A stretch of 64,000 nt of DNA from Brevundimonas intermedia (GCF_004614235.1 NZ_SPVH01000006.1:868001-932000); one strand, 5' to 3'. Counted from the stretch's first letter, positions 26,314 to 35,091 are shown. Made by a program: numbers and translations. Notes: generated by a model not told the origin, from the sequence alone.

Positions 26314-28431
26314 TCAATAGGACGGCGGCGGCCTGCGGTCGAGACTGGCGATTATGCCCGCGGCCCAGCGCTGGATCTGACCGCGCGGCGCCTTGGGCGT
26401 GGGCTGGTCGCGCGCCGCGATCAGGGCCTGGACTAGGTCTTCCGCCTCGCAGGGCCAGCCCGACGGCGTGACATAGATCGGATAATGGATCAGGGCCGCC
26501 AGGATCAGATGATCCACGGTCGCCCGGCGGGTGCGGCGCGCGAAAGTCAGCCGGTCGTCGGTCAGTCCCCATCCGGCATAGAAGGGCCGCCCATAGACCG
26601 ACACGGCCTTGCCCCGCATCAGGGCCTCGAACCCGGTCAGGGAGGTCAGGGTCGCCACGCGTCGGCAGGCGTTCAGGCAGTCGACGATGTCCAGCCCGTC
26701 GGCGCTGGCGTCCACCGAGGCCATGGCCGAGGCGTCCAACTTACCGGGTCGATTGCCCGCCAGGACGTCGGGATGGTTGCGATAGACCAGGAAGGCGTCG
26801 GGATAGTCCGCCCGCGCGGCCTCGACCAGGGCGGAGTTGGTGGCCAGCTCAGGCTCGCAACCCAGCAGGATCGACTTGTCGTTCTCGACCTGGCCAACGA
26901 CCAGCAGGATGTCGCGGTCGGCGGGCCAATCCGCCGGCGCCTGGCCTTTCAGATTGTATTTCGACAGGCCGGCCTGGACGATGCGCGCGCCCAGCGCTGC
27001 GGCGCGCGCCAGCTGCTGGGGTGTCGCGTCCGTCGTCTCGATCAGGGTCTCCAGCCGCGACGGGCGCGACGGGTCGTAATAGACGCCCTGATCGTCCAGG
27101 GCGACCGACAGAGCGCCCACGAAGTCCGACCCCAGGCCGCGCGAGCGGATGAAGCCATCCTCCATCCGCACGGTCAGGCCGGCGAATGCGGCCGCCGCCT
27201 GACGCGTCGCCTCACTCTCCTTGCCCGCCCACCAGATCAGCCGGCCGTTCGTGGCGGTCGCATGGGCGGCGGCGCGCGACGGCGACATGAAATACCGCAT
27301 CGTCGCCTTGGGCGAGTTCAGCAGGCGGCGCACCGGCGGACGCTTGGCGGGCGCAAACCCCACCGCCGACCACGAGCCCGCCAGACGGTCGGCCCGGTCG
27401 CGCAGCGCGATCAACCGCTCCAGCGCCTGTTCCGCCTCACATCGCTCGCCCGTCACCGGATCGACATAGCGGCTGTAGGCGATCAGGGCGGCGGCGGCGA
27501 CCTGTTCGATGGAGCGGACAACCCCACGCCGTCCGGTCTGAACCGCATCGGTCGTCAAGCCCCAGCCGGAATAGAAGGGCGCCCCGAAACACCGCACCGG
27601 CAGGCCGCGCAACAGGGCCTCGAACCCCAGCGCCGAGGTGACGCAGTAGACCGCATCGACCGCCGCCAGGAGGTCGGCGGGCCGCACGTCCGTGTCCACC
27701 AGGGTGACGCCGGCCAGATCCGTCACGCAGCCGCGCTTCTTGCCCGCCGCCACCGCCGGATGGCGTTTGACGATCAGCTGGGCGTCCGGTTCGTCGCGGC
27801 GGGCGGCGGCGATCATCTCGTCGAAACTCTGCGCCGTCGCCAGGCCATGGGCGATGGAGGCGTCGCCGAACGTCTGGTCCACGATCAGCACGCGGCGGCC
27901 GGGCTTCAACAGGCCCGGATCCAGTGACCCGCCCATATTGGTCTTGGACACGCCTGACGCGACGATCCGGTCGATCAGCCCCCGCGCTCGGGCGGTCATG
28001 GCCGCGTCGCACCAGTCGTCGGCCGTCTGGATCAAATGCTCCAGACGGCTGGGCCGCGTCGCATCATAATAGACGCCCAGATCGTCGACGATCAGGCTGA
28101 GGCTGGTCGCCCCCGCCTCGCCGATCCCGACCGACCGCAGGAAGCCGTCCTCCAGCGCCACATAGGGCCGCCCGTTCTTCTGCGCCCAGCGCCGCCCCGC
28201 CGCCGCCGTCTGCTTCATCCCCCAGCCCAGCACCGCCTGCACCTCGTCCCCCGGCACGCGACGCAGGTCGTAGTCGGGTAGGAAGACGTCGAGAAAGGGC
28301 ACCTTCAGCACGCCGGGCGCACAGACCCAGGCCGGAATTTTCGAAGGCGTGTCGGCAGGTAGGGTCAAGGCGGGTCCGCTGAGTTTCGACGCGAGGTTTA
28401 AGGCGGTTGCAGGAATGCGGCTAGGCCCCAC
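26314..28431 (-). CDS. kpsC: capsule polysaccharide Kdo transferase KpsC
   Basis: A 705-residue protein made of two homologous halves, the layout of KpsC, which adds the beta-Kdo linker to the lipid anchor of group 2-type capsules. Each half carries the same motif series: EDGFLRSVG, DDLGVYYDATRPSRLE and FGAPFYSGWGLT in the first; EDGFIRSRGLGSD, DDQGVYYDPSRPSRLE and YGRPFYAGWGLTDD in the second. Both halves look intact. The GTG at 28431 lies 5 bp from a repeat element, so the start is uncertain; a downstream TTG (LTLPADTPSK) is possible. No other capsule genes are adjacent. Confidence 0.93.
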   Translation of the reverse strand: MGPSRIPATALNLASKLSGPALTLPADTPSKIPAWVCAPGVLKVPFLDVFLPDYDLRRVPGDEVQAVLGWGMKQTAAAGRRWAQKNGRPYVALEDGFLRSVGIGEAGATSLSLIVDDLGVYYDATRPSRLEHLIQTADDWCDAAMTARARGLIDRIVASGVSKTNMGGSLDPGLLKPGRRVLIVDQTFGDASIAHGLATAQSFDEMIAAARRDEPDAQLIVKRHPAVAAGKKRGCVTDLAGVTLVDTDVRPADLLAAVDAVYCVTSALGFEALLRGLPVRCFGAPFYSGWGLTTDAVQTGRRGVVRSIEQVAAAALIAYSRYVDPVTGERCEAEQALERLIALRDRADRLAGSWSAVGFAPAKRPPVRRLLNSPKATMRYFMSPSRAAAHATATNGRLIWWAGKESEATRQAAAAFAGLTVRMEDGFIRSRGLGSDFVGALSVALDDQGVYYDPSRPSRLETLIETTDATPQQLARAAALGARIVQAGLSKYNLKGQAPADWPADRDILLVVGQVENDKSILLGCEPELATNSALVEAARADYPDAFLVYRNHPDVLAGNRPGKLDASAMASVDASADGLDIVDCLNACRRVATLTSLTGFEALMRGKAVSVYGRPFYAGWGLTDDRLTFARRTRRATVDHLILAALIHYPIYVTPSGWPCEAEDLVQALIAARDQPTPKAPRGQIQRWAAGIIASLDRRPPPSY

Positions 28432-28435
28432 ACCC

Positions 28436-28582
28436 GTCTCCTCCCCATTTCATGGGGAGGTGGCGCGGCGCGCCTTCGCGCCGTGACGGAGTGGTTCTGC
28501 GACGCATCACCGCCTCCTGTGGGACTTTCAAGAACCCCTCCACCGCTTCGCGGTCCCCCTCCCCACGATGTGGGGAGGAGAC
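28436..28582 (+). repeat. family A hairpin repeat, full copy (147 bp)
   Basis: Begins GTCTCCTCCCC and ends GGGGAGGAGAC. It contains internal hairpins (GGCGCGCCTTCGCGCC; CCACCGCTTCGCGG). It is the same element, in the opposite orientation, as 51854-52002; the right-hand 60 bp recur at 35100-35161. Confidence 0.9.
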
Positions 28583-28588
28583 GGGCGG

Positions 28589-29437
28589 TCAGCCTTGCGC
28601 CCGCGCCAGCAGCGCCTTCGCCTGCTCCAGATGCAGCCGCTCGACCATGGCCCCGTCCACGCGGATGGCACCCTGGTTCCCGGCCTCCGGCTGCGCAAAG
28701 GCCGCGACCACCGCGCGGGCCTGGACGATCTCGGCGTCCGACGGCGAGAAGGCGGCCTTGGCGGCGGCGATCTGGGACGGGTGGATCAGGCTCTTGCCGT
28801 CGAACCCGTACAGCCGTCCCTGCGCCGCCTCGGCCGCCAGTCCGTCCGCATCGTCGATCCGGTTGAACACCCCGTCGATGGCCAGCAAGCCATTGGCCCG
28901 CGCGGCGGCGACCAGCATCGCCAGCCACGGCTTGAACGGCTCGCGATCCGCAGACGCCCCGGTTCCCAGCGCCCCCGTTCCCAGAGCCTTGCCCAGGTCG
29001 TTGACCCCCAGCATCAGCCCATCCAGCGCCCCGTCTGCGGATGCAATGTCGGCCAGCGTCATCAGGGCGCGCGGCGTCTCGATCATGGCCCACAGGGCGC
29101 ACCCCTTGCCCAGGCCGGCGGACAGGGCGTGGACCGCCTCGGGCGTCTCCACCTTGGGCGCGACGACCAGCGTGGCCCCCGCCGCCTTCATCGCCGCCAG
29201 ATCGTCCGGCCCCCAGTCCGTGTCCAAGCCATTGATCCGCACCCCCAGACGCGGCCCGAACCCGCCGCCGCGAACAGCCTCGACGGCGGCGGCGCGTGCG
29301 GCGGCCTTCGCCTCAGGCGCCACCGCGTCTTCCAGATCCAGCACGGCGACATCGCAATCCAGCGTCCGCGCCTTCTCGATCGCCCGCGCATTGGAGGCGG
29401 GCAGATAAAGGACGCTGCGGACCCGGTCGCTCCGCAT
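28589..29437 (-). CDS. HpcH/HpaI aldolase / citrate lyase beta-like (CitE-like) protein
   Basis: A 282-residue TIM-barrel enzyme of the CitE/malyl-CoA lyase group, which cleaves or forms carbon-carbon bonds of CoA-linked hydroxy acids with Mg2+. It opens MRSDRVRSVLYLPASNARAIEKA. The metal and substrate sites are VLDLEDAVAPEAK, IETPRALM (Glu) and GVNDLG (Asp), and it has the DGKSLIHPSQI end motif. No citrate lyase alpha or gamma subunit is nearby, so it is probably a stand-alone CitE-like lyase or thioesterase. The ATG overlaps the stop of the upstream SDR gene by 1 bp. Confidence 0.9.
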   Translation of the reverse strand: MRSDRVRSVLYLPASNARAIEKARTLDCDVAVLDLEDAVAPEAKAAARAAAVEAVRGGGFGPRLGVRINGLDTDWGPDDLAAMKAAGATLVVAPKVETPEAVHALSAGLGKGCALWAMIETPRALMTLADIASADGALDGLMLGVNDLGKALGTGALGTGASADREPFKPWLAMLVAAARANGLLAIDGVFNRIDDADGLAAEAAQGRLYGFDGKSLIHPSQIAAAKAAFSPSDAEIVQARAVVAAFAQPEAGNQGAIRVDGAMVERLHLEQAKALLARAQG

Positions 29438-30114
29438 CAGACGCGGCCCGTTACGGGCACCAGGGCGCCGGTCATGGCGCGGCTCTCGGGCGAAACCAGG
29501 AACAGGATCACCGCCGCCAGATCGGCCGGCGCGACCCAGGTCGCCGGATCGGCGTCGGGCATGTCCTTGCGGTTGGCGGGGGTGTCGATGATGGAGGGCA
29601 GGACGGCGTTGACGGTGACGCGGGTGGTCTTCAACTCTTCCGCCAGCGCCTGGGTCAGGGCGTGGACCCCGGCCTTGGCCGCCCCATAGGGCCCCATTCC
29701 GGCCTCGGCCTTTAGGGCGGCGGCCGATCCGACATTGACGATCCGTCCCTCGGGCGAGGCCGACAGCGCCGACAGCGCCGACCGGCTGGCGTTGACGGCG
29801 GTCGTGACGTTCAGGGCGTGCATCCGGTCCCAGGCCGGTTCGGCGTCGTCGGTCGTCTGCCAGACGAAGCCGCCGGCGATGTTCAACAGGGCGTCCAGCC
29901 GCCCGAACCGCGCTATGACCGCATCGATCGCGTCCTGCGCCTGGCCCGCGTCCGTCAGATCGACCCCGCCGACCTCCAGCACGCCCTGCGGCACGGGATG
30001 CCCCGCCGCATGATCGATGACCGCGACCTGCCAGCCGGCCTTCAACGCCGCCTCCAGCACCGCGCGGCCCAGGACGCCATGCCCGCCCGTGATTGCGACT
30101 GTCCGCTGTGTCAT
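29437..30114 (-). CDS. short-chain dehydrogenase/reductase
   Basis: A 225-residue classical SDR. The cofactor motif TGGHGVLG is at residues 9-16, NIAGG at 78-82, Ser130 in NVGSAAA, and the catalytic Y143-x3-K147 is in GPYGAAKAG. An acidic residue after the second strand (VIDHA) suggests NAD(H) preference. The start at 30114 is fixed by GGAGG 4-10 bases upstream; the earlier in-frame GTG or ATG codons are rejected. Its stop overlaps the CitE-like gene start, so the two are an operon and may act on the same acyl metabolite. The substrate is unknown. Confidence 0.9.
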   Translation of the reverse strand: MTQRTVAITGGHGVLGRAVLEAALKAGWQVAVIDHAAGHPVPQGVLEVGGVDLTDAGQAQDAIDAVIARFGRLDALLNIAGGFVWQTTDDAEPAWDRMHALNVTTAVNASRSALSALSASPEGRIVNVGSAAALKAEAGMGPYGAAKAGVHALTQALAEELKTTRVTVNAVLPSIIDTPANRKDMPDADPATWVAPADLAAVILFLVSPESRAMTGALVPVTGRV

Positions 30115-30160
30115 CCGATCCTCCATGTCGCCGGGGACCATAGAGCCGGCCGTCCTGCGA

Positions 30161-30658
30161 TCAACCTGCCGCGAACACCCGCGCCATCAACCGCTCCAGC
30201 GCAACCTGATCCTCGGTGTCGAAGGCGGCCGGCGTCGTCGCATCCACGTCCAGCACCGCGATCAGCGCGCCAGACGCGTCCAGCACCGGCACCACGATCT
30301 CGCTGGCCGAGCGGCTGTCACAGGCGATGTGGCCGGGAAAGGCGTGCACGTCCTCGACCAGCTGCGTCTGCCGCGTCGCCGCCGCCGTCCCGCACACCCC
30401 GCGCCCGAACGCGATCCGCAGACACCCCAGCGTCCCCTGATACGGCCCGACCACCAACTCATCTTCCTTGTCCGGCGCCACGACATAGAAGCCGGTCCAG
30501 AAATAATGCGCGAACGCATCCGCCAGCATCGACGCCACCGTCGCCATCCGCGCCGTCACATTCGGCTCGCCGTCCAGCACGGCCAGGATCTCCGCCTCGA
30601 CCTCCAGATAGCGCGCGGCCTTGTCCGAGGGACGATCGGTGCGAGCGACATAGGCCAT
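30161..30658 (-). CDS. msrC: free methionine-(R)-sulfoxide reductase (fRMsr, GAF domain)
   Basis: A 165-residue single-GAF-domain enzyme that reduces free Met-(R)-sulfoxide using thioredoxin. All three functional cysteines are present: C79 (GTLGCLRI), C89 (GRGVCGTA) and C113 (GHIACDSRS). Their spacing equals that of E. coli C84, C94 and C118, shifted by exactly five. The motifs FWTGFYVV and SEIVVPVLD are also typical. It is cytosolic. It precedes the SDR/CitE pair on the same strand with a 46-bp gap. Confidence 0.94.
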   Translation of the reverse strand: MAYVARTDRPSDKAARYLEVEAEILAVLDGEPNVTARMATVASMLADAFAHYFWTGFYVVAPDKEDELVVGPYQGTLGCLRIAFGRGVCGTAAATRQTQLVEDVHAFPGHIACDSRSASEIVVPVLDASGALIAVLDVDATTPAAFDTEDQVALERLMARVFAAG

Positions 30659-30941
30659 GGGGGAACTCCGAGAGGGAACAGGCTGGCGATATAGGAGGGG
30701 GCTGGAAGGAAGGGGAGGGGGTAATAGGGATCATTCATAGGATCGCCGTACCTGCTTACGATGGAACACTTCGCCCGAACGTCCAGATATCGTTTCGAAA
30801 GGCAGATCGAAGCTAAGTTCGATGGGAAAGGAGCTGTATGGTCTGTTCCGTCTTAAACTCCGAATTAACCAGTCCGCCAGCAAACTGAGCGTGTGTAGAT
30901 ACGCGTCTTAATAGTCCCGGCTGTTTCCATAGGAGAGACCC

Positions 30942-31211
30942 ATGGCCGCTAGACTTCAGATGATCGGTGCTGCCTTCAACGCCTGCCGCCACGTTACCGA
31001 GGGCGACGATATGGATCATATCGAACGACTCGAACAGTTGATCCTCAAACACAAACCTCTCGGCGCCGAGGATGCCAGCATCGTCCTGTTCACCGCTTTG
31101 GGCAACCTCCGCAACGGAGGGCGACCCGACGAGCTGGACGTCCACGCTGTCGAGCGCGTGATCGAATGGATCGAGCAGCAGTCGACACCGGCGCTTCAAG
31201 CCACGGGCTGA
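30942..31211 (+). CDS. hypothetical protein (89 aa)
   Basis: A small acidic, helical protein (MAARLQMIGAAFNACRHVTEGDD, then DHIERLEQLILKHKPLG and VHAVERVIEWIEQQ) with a strong ribosome site, AGGAGAG, seven bases upstream. No signal peptide or known motif. The opposite-strand reading frame over the same bases has no such support. It is followed 2 bp later by another orphan ORF, so the two are a pair in a locally AT-richer stretch. Function is unknown. Confidence 0.7.
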   Translation: MAARLQMIGAAFNACRHVTEGDDMDHIERLEQLILKHKPLGAEDASIVLFTALGNLRNGGRPDELDVHAVERVIEWIEQQSTPALQATG

Positions 31212-31213
31212 CG

Positions 31214-31561
31214 ATGTCGGTCGTGATCCTGGACGATCGCGCTTTTAGCCGGATCGCATCTTATGCGAGGGTTCATCCCGAGGTCCTCCAGTCACACTCG
31301 TCCCCGGAAGCCTTTACGCAGGCGATTTATCGCGCCAACGTCGAGGCCTTTCGGCGGCGATACCCGCAGTATAAAGACGCGCGTCCTCCGATTTGCGTCC
31401 AGTGGACCGACGAGGTTGATCCTGGCCACGTCATCAAAGCGATCGGGAGCTGGCGGTACAATGTCGCCCTGCCGGACGACCACCCTGTTGATCGCAGCAT
31501 CGAGGCGATAGTCCAGCACATCGCGCAAACTCGGAAGCCGCTGGACCCTGCTCAATCATGA
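31214..31561 (+). CDS. hypothetical protein (115 aa)
   Basis: An unrecognised soluble protein starting MSVVILDDRAFSRIASYARVHPEV. It has an aromatic and basic middle (ANVEAFRRRYPQYKDARPPICVQW) and ends IAQTRKPLDPAQS. The ATG at 31214 is 2 bp after the stop of the previous ORF, implying coupling. Codon usage looks less GC-biased than in flanking genes, which may mean recent acquisition. I see no toxin, nuclease or DNA-binding motif. Confidence 0.65.
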   Translation: MSVVILDDRAFSRIASYARVHPEVLQSHSSPEAFTQAIYRANVEAFRRRYPQYKDARPPICVQWTDEVDPGHVIKAIGSWRYNVALPDDHPVDRSIEAIVQHIAQTRKPLDPAQS

Positions 31562-31757
31562 GGCTGGCTTCTCTTGGGATGACGCGCCTGGAGACGTCCG
31601 TGTCAGACGAATATCCCGGCGACCAAGATCTTGGTGACGTGCGCGTTTTCCTGACGCGGCTTGCCGCGTAAGTGGCAAGCACAACTGGCAACCATGGCGA
31701 GTAACGAGTCGTTATCTAGGCGTGTGGTACTATCTTGACGTGTGAGGAGCGCGTCAA

Positions 31758-32171
31758 ATGGAACGTTCAATCCGTCGCCGTCCCGACCGCCAGGGCGCAG
31801 CCGCTGTCGAGTTCGCCCTCGTCGGTCCGCTGTTCATCGGCATTCTGATCGCCATCGTCGTCTATGGGTTCTGGTTCCTGAGCGCACAGTCCGTTCAATC
31901 ACTGGCCGCAGAGGGCGCCCGCGCGGGGATCGCCGGCCTGGACGCAGCCGAGCAGACACGACTGAGCCAAGCCGTGGTGATGGCCCGAGGCCGCGACATG
32001 GGACTTCAGCCTGATCGGCTCTCCTCGCAGGTGCAGACCGATCACTCATCCTTGCGCGTCGTGGTCGCCTACGATCTCAGCGACCATCCGATCCTGCTCA
32101 TCGGCGGGTTCCTGCCGCAGCCCCCCAAGACGATCGCGCGCTCGGCGGCGATCCAGATCGGGGATCAGTAG
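31758..32171 (+). CDS. TadE-like pilus assembly protein
   Basis: A 137-residue pseudopilin-like protein. A short basic N-terminus is followed by the TadE signature RQGAAAVEFALVGPLFIGILIAIVVYGFWF, a single hydrophobic helix carrying the conserved Glu of type IV pilin-like proteins, and then a periplasmic domain. TadE minor pilins help assemble or anchor Flp pili. A GAGG-type ribosome site lies upstream. It is coupled to the TadG-like gene 2 bp downstream. No other tad genes are in the window. Confidence 0.88.
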   Translation: MERSIRRRPDRQGAAAVEFALVGPLFIGILIAIVVYGFWFLSAQSVQSLAAEGARAGIAGLDAAEQTRLSQAVVMARGRDMGLQPDRLSSQVQTDHSSLRVVVAYDLSDHPILLIGGFLPQPPKTIARSAAIQIGDQ

Positions 32172-32172
32172 G

Positions 32173-33798
32173 ATGATGCTGCGTCAGTTGTGGCCCGATC
32201 GCGACGGCGGCGTCGCTGTGATCAGCGCGGTTGGCGCGGCCCTGGCCTGTGTCGCGGCGGCGGTCGCCGTCGACCTCGGAGCCCTGGCGCTCCATGCCCG
32301 CAAGGTTCAGGGCGCTGCGGATCTCGCGGCCTTGGCCGCCGCCGGGCGACTGGACGGCGCCGACGCGGCCGCCCGAACGACGGTCGCGCTCAATCTCACG
32401 AACGTCCGCGTCATCGGGACTGAGACAGGCCGGTATGTGCCGGATCCGGCACGAACACCGACGGACCGCTTCGAAGCCGGCGCATCCGAGGTCGATGCGG
32501 CGCGCGTGACCGTCACCGCCAAGGCGCCGGTCTATTTTAGCCGCTGGCTCCTCGGCCGCGACGAGGTGCTGGTCACCCGCAAGGCGACGGCCGCTGCGCC
32601 GCAGACGCCGAAGGCGATGATCAGCCTCGGCTCGCGACTGGCCCGGCTGGATGGAGGCGTCGCCAATCAGGTGCTGAGCGGTCTGCTGGGCAGCCAGGTG
32701 TCATTGAGCGTGATGGATTACCGCGCCTTGGCGGATCTGGACGTCAATTTGCTTCAGTTCTCGGACGCCCTGGCCACCAAGGCAGGCGTGGCCGTTGGCG
32801 ACTATGATCGCCTTCTGGCGACGGAAGTGGACGCCGGAGACGCGCTCGGCGTGGTGAAGGCGCTGGCGGGCGGACGCGACGGCGGCGCCCTGGGACAGTT
32901 GACCGCGGCGGCCGCCGGCGTGGACCTCAAGGTCGATCGCCTGATCGGCGCCGAGGTCGATGCCCGGCAGGGCTTGCGGGAAGGCCTGGACGCCGAGGTC
33001 AGCGCTTTGGATCTGGTCATGGCGATCGCAGAAATCGCGGGCGGCGACCGACAGATCGATCTCAAGCTCGGCGCCCAGGCCGGCATCGCGGATCTCAAGG
33101 CGACGCTGGCGATCGGCGAGCGGCCGAACACCTCGCCCTGGATCGCCGCAACTGCGCAAGGCGACCCCGTCCTGCGCACGGCTCAGGCGCGGCTCTACCT
33201 GCGTGCACGAACGGCGCAGTCACTATCAGGCCTGGCCCAGATCAATCTGCCGATCCTGATCGAGCTGGCACCCGCTGAAGCTCGGCTCGAACGGCTGAGT
33301 TGCGCGCCGTCGCGCGCCGTGCGCGTCGCGGCGAGGCCGGGACTGGCGCGCGCCATGGTAGGCGCGGTCGACGAAACCCGTCTGGACGATTTTAAGGCGC
33401 CCATCGCGCCGGTCAAGGCGACCCTCGCGGCCGTGCTGGGTATCTTGACGGTGAAGGGCAAGGCGGATGTCGAGATTGCGGATGTTGCGCCCCAGTCCGT
33501 CGTCTTCAACGCCGAAGACATCGCCGCACGCCGGATCAAGACCGTGAAGAGCCGGAACCTGACGACGGGCCTTGTGACCAGCCTCCTGCAGCGCCTTGAG
33601 CTCGACGTCATCGGCCTGCCCCTTGGCGGCATCGCATCGGCCGTCGGCCACCTCCTCGCGCCATTGGGGCCGGTTCTGGACAGCGCAATCTCGCCCATCC
33701 TCGACGTCCTGGGCCTTAAACTGGGAGAGGCCGATGTCGCGGTTCTCGGTCTCTCCTGCCCGGACACCGGCAGAGCGCCGCCACGTCTCGTGGGCTAG
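32173..33798 (+). CDS. TadG-like protein (Tad secretion-type N-terminus)
   Basis: A 541-residue protein with the TadG/Flp-pilus-assembly N-terminal motif: DGGVAVISAVGAALACVAAAVAVDLGALALHARKVQGAADLAALAAA, that is, one membrane helix followed by the Q-x-A-AD-A-A-LAAA segment. The rest is a long periplasmic region (YFSRWLLGRDEVLVTRKATA) with many short amphipathic segments and no von Willebrand domain that I can see. It is cotranscribed with TadE. The two genes form a TadE/TadG pair away from a full tad locus, a common arrangement in alphaproteobacteria. Confidence 0.85.
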   Translation: MMLRQLWPDRDGGVAVISAVGAALACVAAAVAVDLGALALHARKVQGAADLAALAAAGRLDGADAAARTTVALNLTNVRVIGTETGRYVPDPARTPTDRFEAGASEVDAARVTVTAKAPVYFSRWLLGRDEVLVTRKATAAAPQTPKAMISLGSRLARLDGGVANQVLSGLLGSQVSLSVMDYRALADLDVNLLQFSDALATKAGVAVGDYDRLLATEVDAGDALGVVKALAGGRDGGALGQLTAAAAGVDLKVDRLIGAEVDARQGLREGLDAEVSALDLVMAIAEIAGGDRQIDLKLGAQAGIADLKATLAIGERPNTSPWIAATAQGDPVLRTAQARLYLRARTAQSLSGLAQINLPILIELAPAEARLERLSCAPSRAVRVAARPGLARAMVGAVDETRLDDFKAPIAPVKATLAAVLGILTVKGKADVEIADVAPQSVVFNAEDIAARRIKTVKSRNLTTGLVTSLLQRLELDVIGLPLGGIASAVGHLLAPLGPVLDSAISPILDVLGLKLGEADVAVLGLSCPDTGRAPPRLVG

Positions 33799-33959
33799 GC
33801 TGCTGGAAGGTCTGACGTTGCGAGCTGCCGGGCCATGGCCAGGATAAGCTTGCGTGCGCCGGCAGGGAGGTCCGACTCTAGCGTGATCAGTTCGTTGGCC
33901 CAAGGCGTGACGGTTTTTCAGGGATCGGTTGAGCCACTTTGGGATGGCCCGACAGGGAT

Positions 33960-34035
33960 TGGTAGGCCCGGAGGGACTCGAACCCCCAACCAGACCGTTA
34001 TGAGCGGTCGGCTCTAACCATTGAGCTACAGGCCC
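33960..34035 (-). tRNA. tRNA with anticodon CAU, probably tRNA-Ile2
   Basis: A 76-nt cloverleaf including an encoded CCA. The acceptor is GGGCCTG with 3' CGGGCCT, the D-arm is TAGCTCAATGGTTAGAGC, the anticodon loop CTCATAA sits between CCG and CGG, and the T-loop is TTCGAGT. CAU could mean Met, initiator or Ile2. The acceptor and overall sequence fit the alphaproteobacterial tRNA-Ile(CAU), whose C34 is modified to lysidine to read AUA; it lacks initiator features. No integrase or attachment site is nearby. Confidence 0.88.
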
Positions 34036-34246
34036 CCAAGGCGCGCCTCGGCGGAAGGGGTCTCGCCTAGCAGGCGCGGGCGCGGCTTGCCAAGCGGGGG
34101 CGGGCAAGAAGGCGATCTTTCGGCGATTTCACGAAGATGAACGGAAACTGCCAGGGCGCACGGGCGTTCGTTCAGGCGAGAACGGCCAAGGTCGTTGCAA
34201 CGGATCGGCGAAGGCGCCGTCCTGGATCGCTTACGGAGAAGACCGC

Positions 34247-35041
34247 ATGACCCGCACCCTGGCCGCCGCCCCCCTGAAGACCGTGTCGCTGAAGACCATC
34301 GCCCTGGGCGGCGCGGTCGCCGCCGCCGCCTTCCTGGCCGCCGCAACGCCGCGCGCCATGGCCCAAACAGCCGAACCCTCGATGGGAGCCATGCACATGA
34401 TGCAACCCGCGCCGTCGCTGAACCTGTCGGCCTATGGCGAGGTCAAGGCCGCGCCCGACATGGCCACCATCACCTTCGGTGTCCAGACCGAGGCCGTGAC
34501 CGCTCAGGAAGCCATGCGCGACAACGCCACGCAGATGACGCGGGTCGTCGCCGCCCTGCGCCGCGCCGGCATCGCCGAGCGCGACATCCAGACCTCGGGC
34601 CTGAACCTGTCGGCGCAATACGATTACGTTCAGAACGAACCGCCCAAGCTGCGCGGCTATCAGGCGGTCAACCGCGTGACGGTGGTGATCAACGACCTGA
34701 CCAAGGTCGGCACGACGGCTGACGCCGTGGTCGCCGCCGGCGTCAACCAGATCGACGGCATCAGCTTCGGCCTGAAGGATCCGACGGTGGCCGAGAACCA
34801 GGCCCGCCAGCTGGCCGTGCGCAACCTGCAGGCCAAGGCGCAGCTGTACGCCCAGTCGCTGAACGTCCAGCTGTCGGGCATCCGCAACCTGACCGAAGGC
34901 GGCGGCTATACGCCCCAGCCGCCGATGCCGATGTTCGCCGCGCGCGCCATGTCGATGGATCGCGCCGAAAGCACCCCGGTCGCCGCCGGCGAACTGACGG
35001 TGCGGATCGACATCACCGGCGTCTACGACATCGCCCGGTGA
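34247..35041 (+). CDS. SIMPL (DUF541) periplasmic protein
   Basis: A 264-residue exported protein with a signal sequence ending near PRAMAQ. The SIMPL domain starts at LNLSAYGEVKAAPDMATITFGVQTEA and continues through DIQTSGLNLSAQYDY, YQAVNRVTVVINDL and GISFGLKDP. Family members form periplasmic or outer-membrane oligomers (BP26-like), with proposed links to oxidative stress. It has its own terminator 20 bp after the stop and no operon partners. Function is unclear; the family call is strong. Confidence 0.92.
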   Translation: MTRTLAAAPLKTVSLKTIALGGAVAAAAFLAAATPRAMAQTAEPSMGAMHMMQPAPSLNLSAYGEVKAAPDMATITFGVQTEAVTAQEAMRDNATQMTRVVAALRRAGIAERDIQTSGLNLSAQYDYVQNEPPKLRGYQAVNRVTVVINDLTKVGTTADAVVAAGVNQIDGISFGLKDPTVAENQARQLAVRNLQAKAQLYAQSLNVQLSGIRNLTEGGGYTPQPPMPMFAARAMSMDRAESTPVAAGELTVRIDITGVYDIAR

Positions 35042-35061
35042 TCTGATCGGCCCAAACGAAG

Positions 35062-35091
35062 AAAGGCCCGCCGGCGACGGCGGGCCTTTTT
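35062..35091 (+). terminator. intrinsic terminator after the SIMPL gene
   Basis: An 11-bp stem (AAAGGCCCGCC at 35062-35072 with 35079-35089) with a 6-nt loop, ending in TTTTT. Confidence 0.92.

Noticed and set aside
28436..28582. Possible CRISPR repeat
   Set aside because: There are no regularly spaced identical repeats with unique spacers; the element is a single hairpin-ended unit, with other copies far apart.
33960..34035. Initiator tRNA-Met or integration site of a mobile element
   Set aside because: The acceptor is paired normally, unlike initiator tRNA, and there is no integrase or repeated tRNA 3' end nearby.
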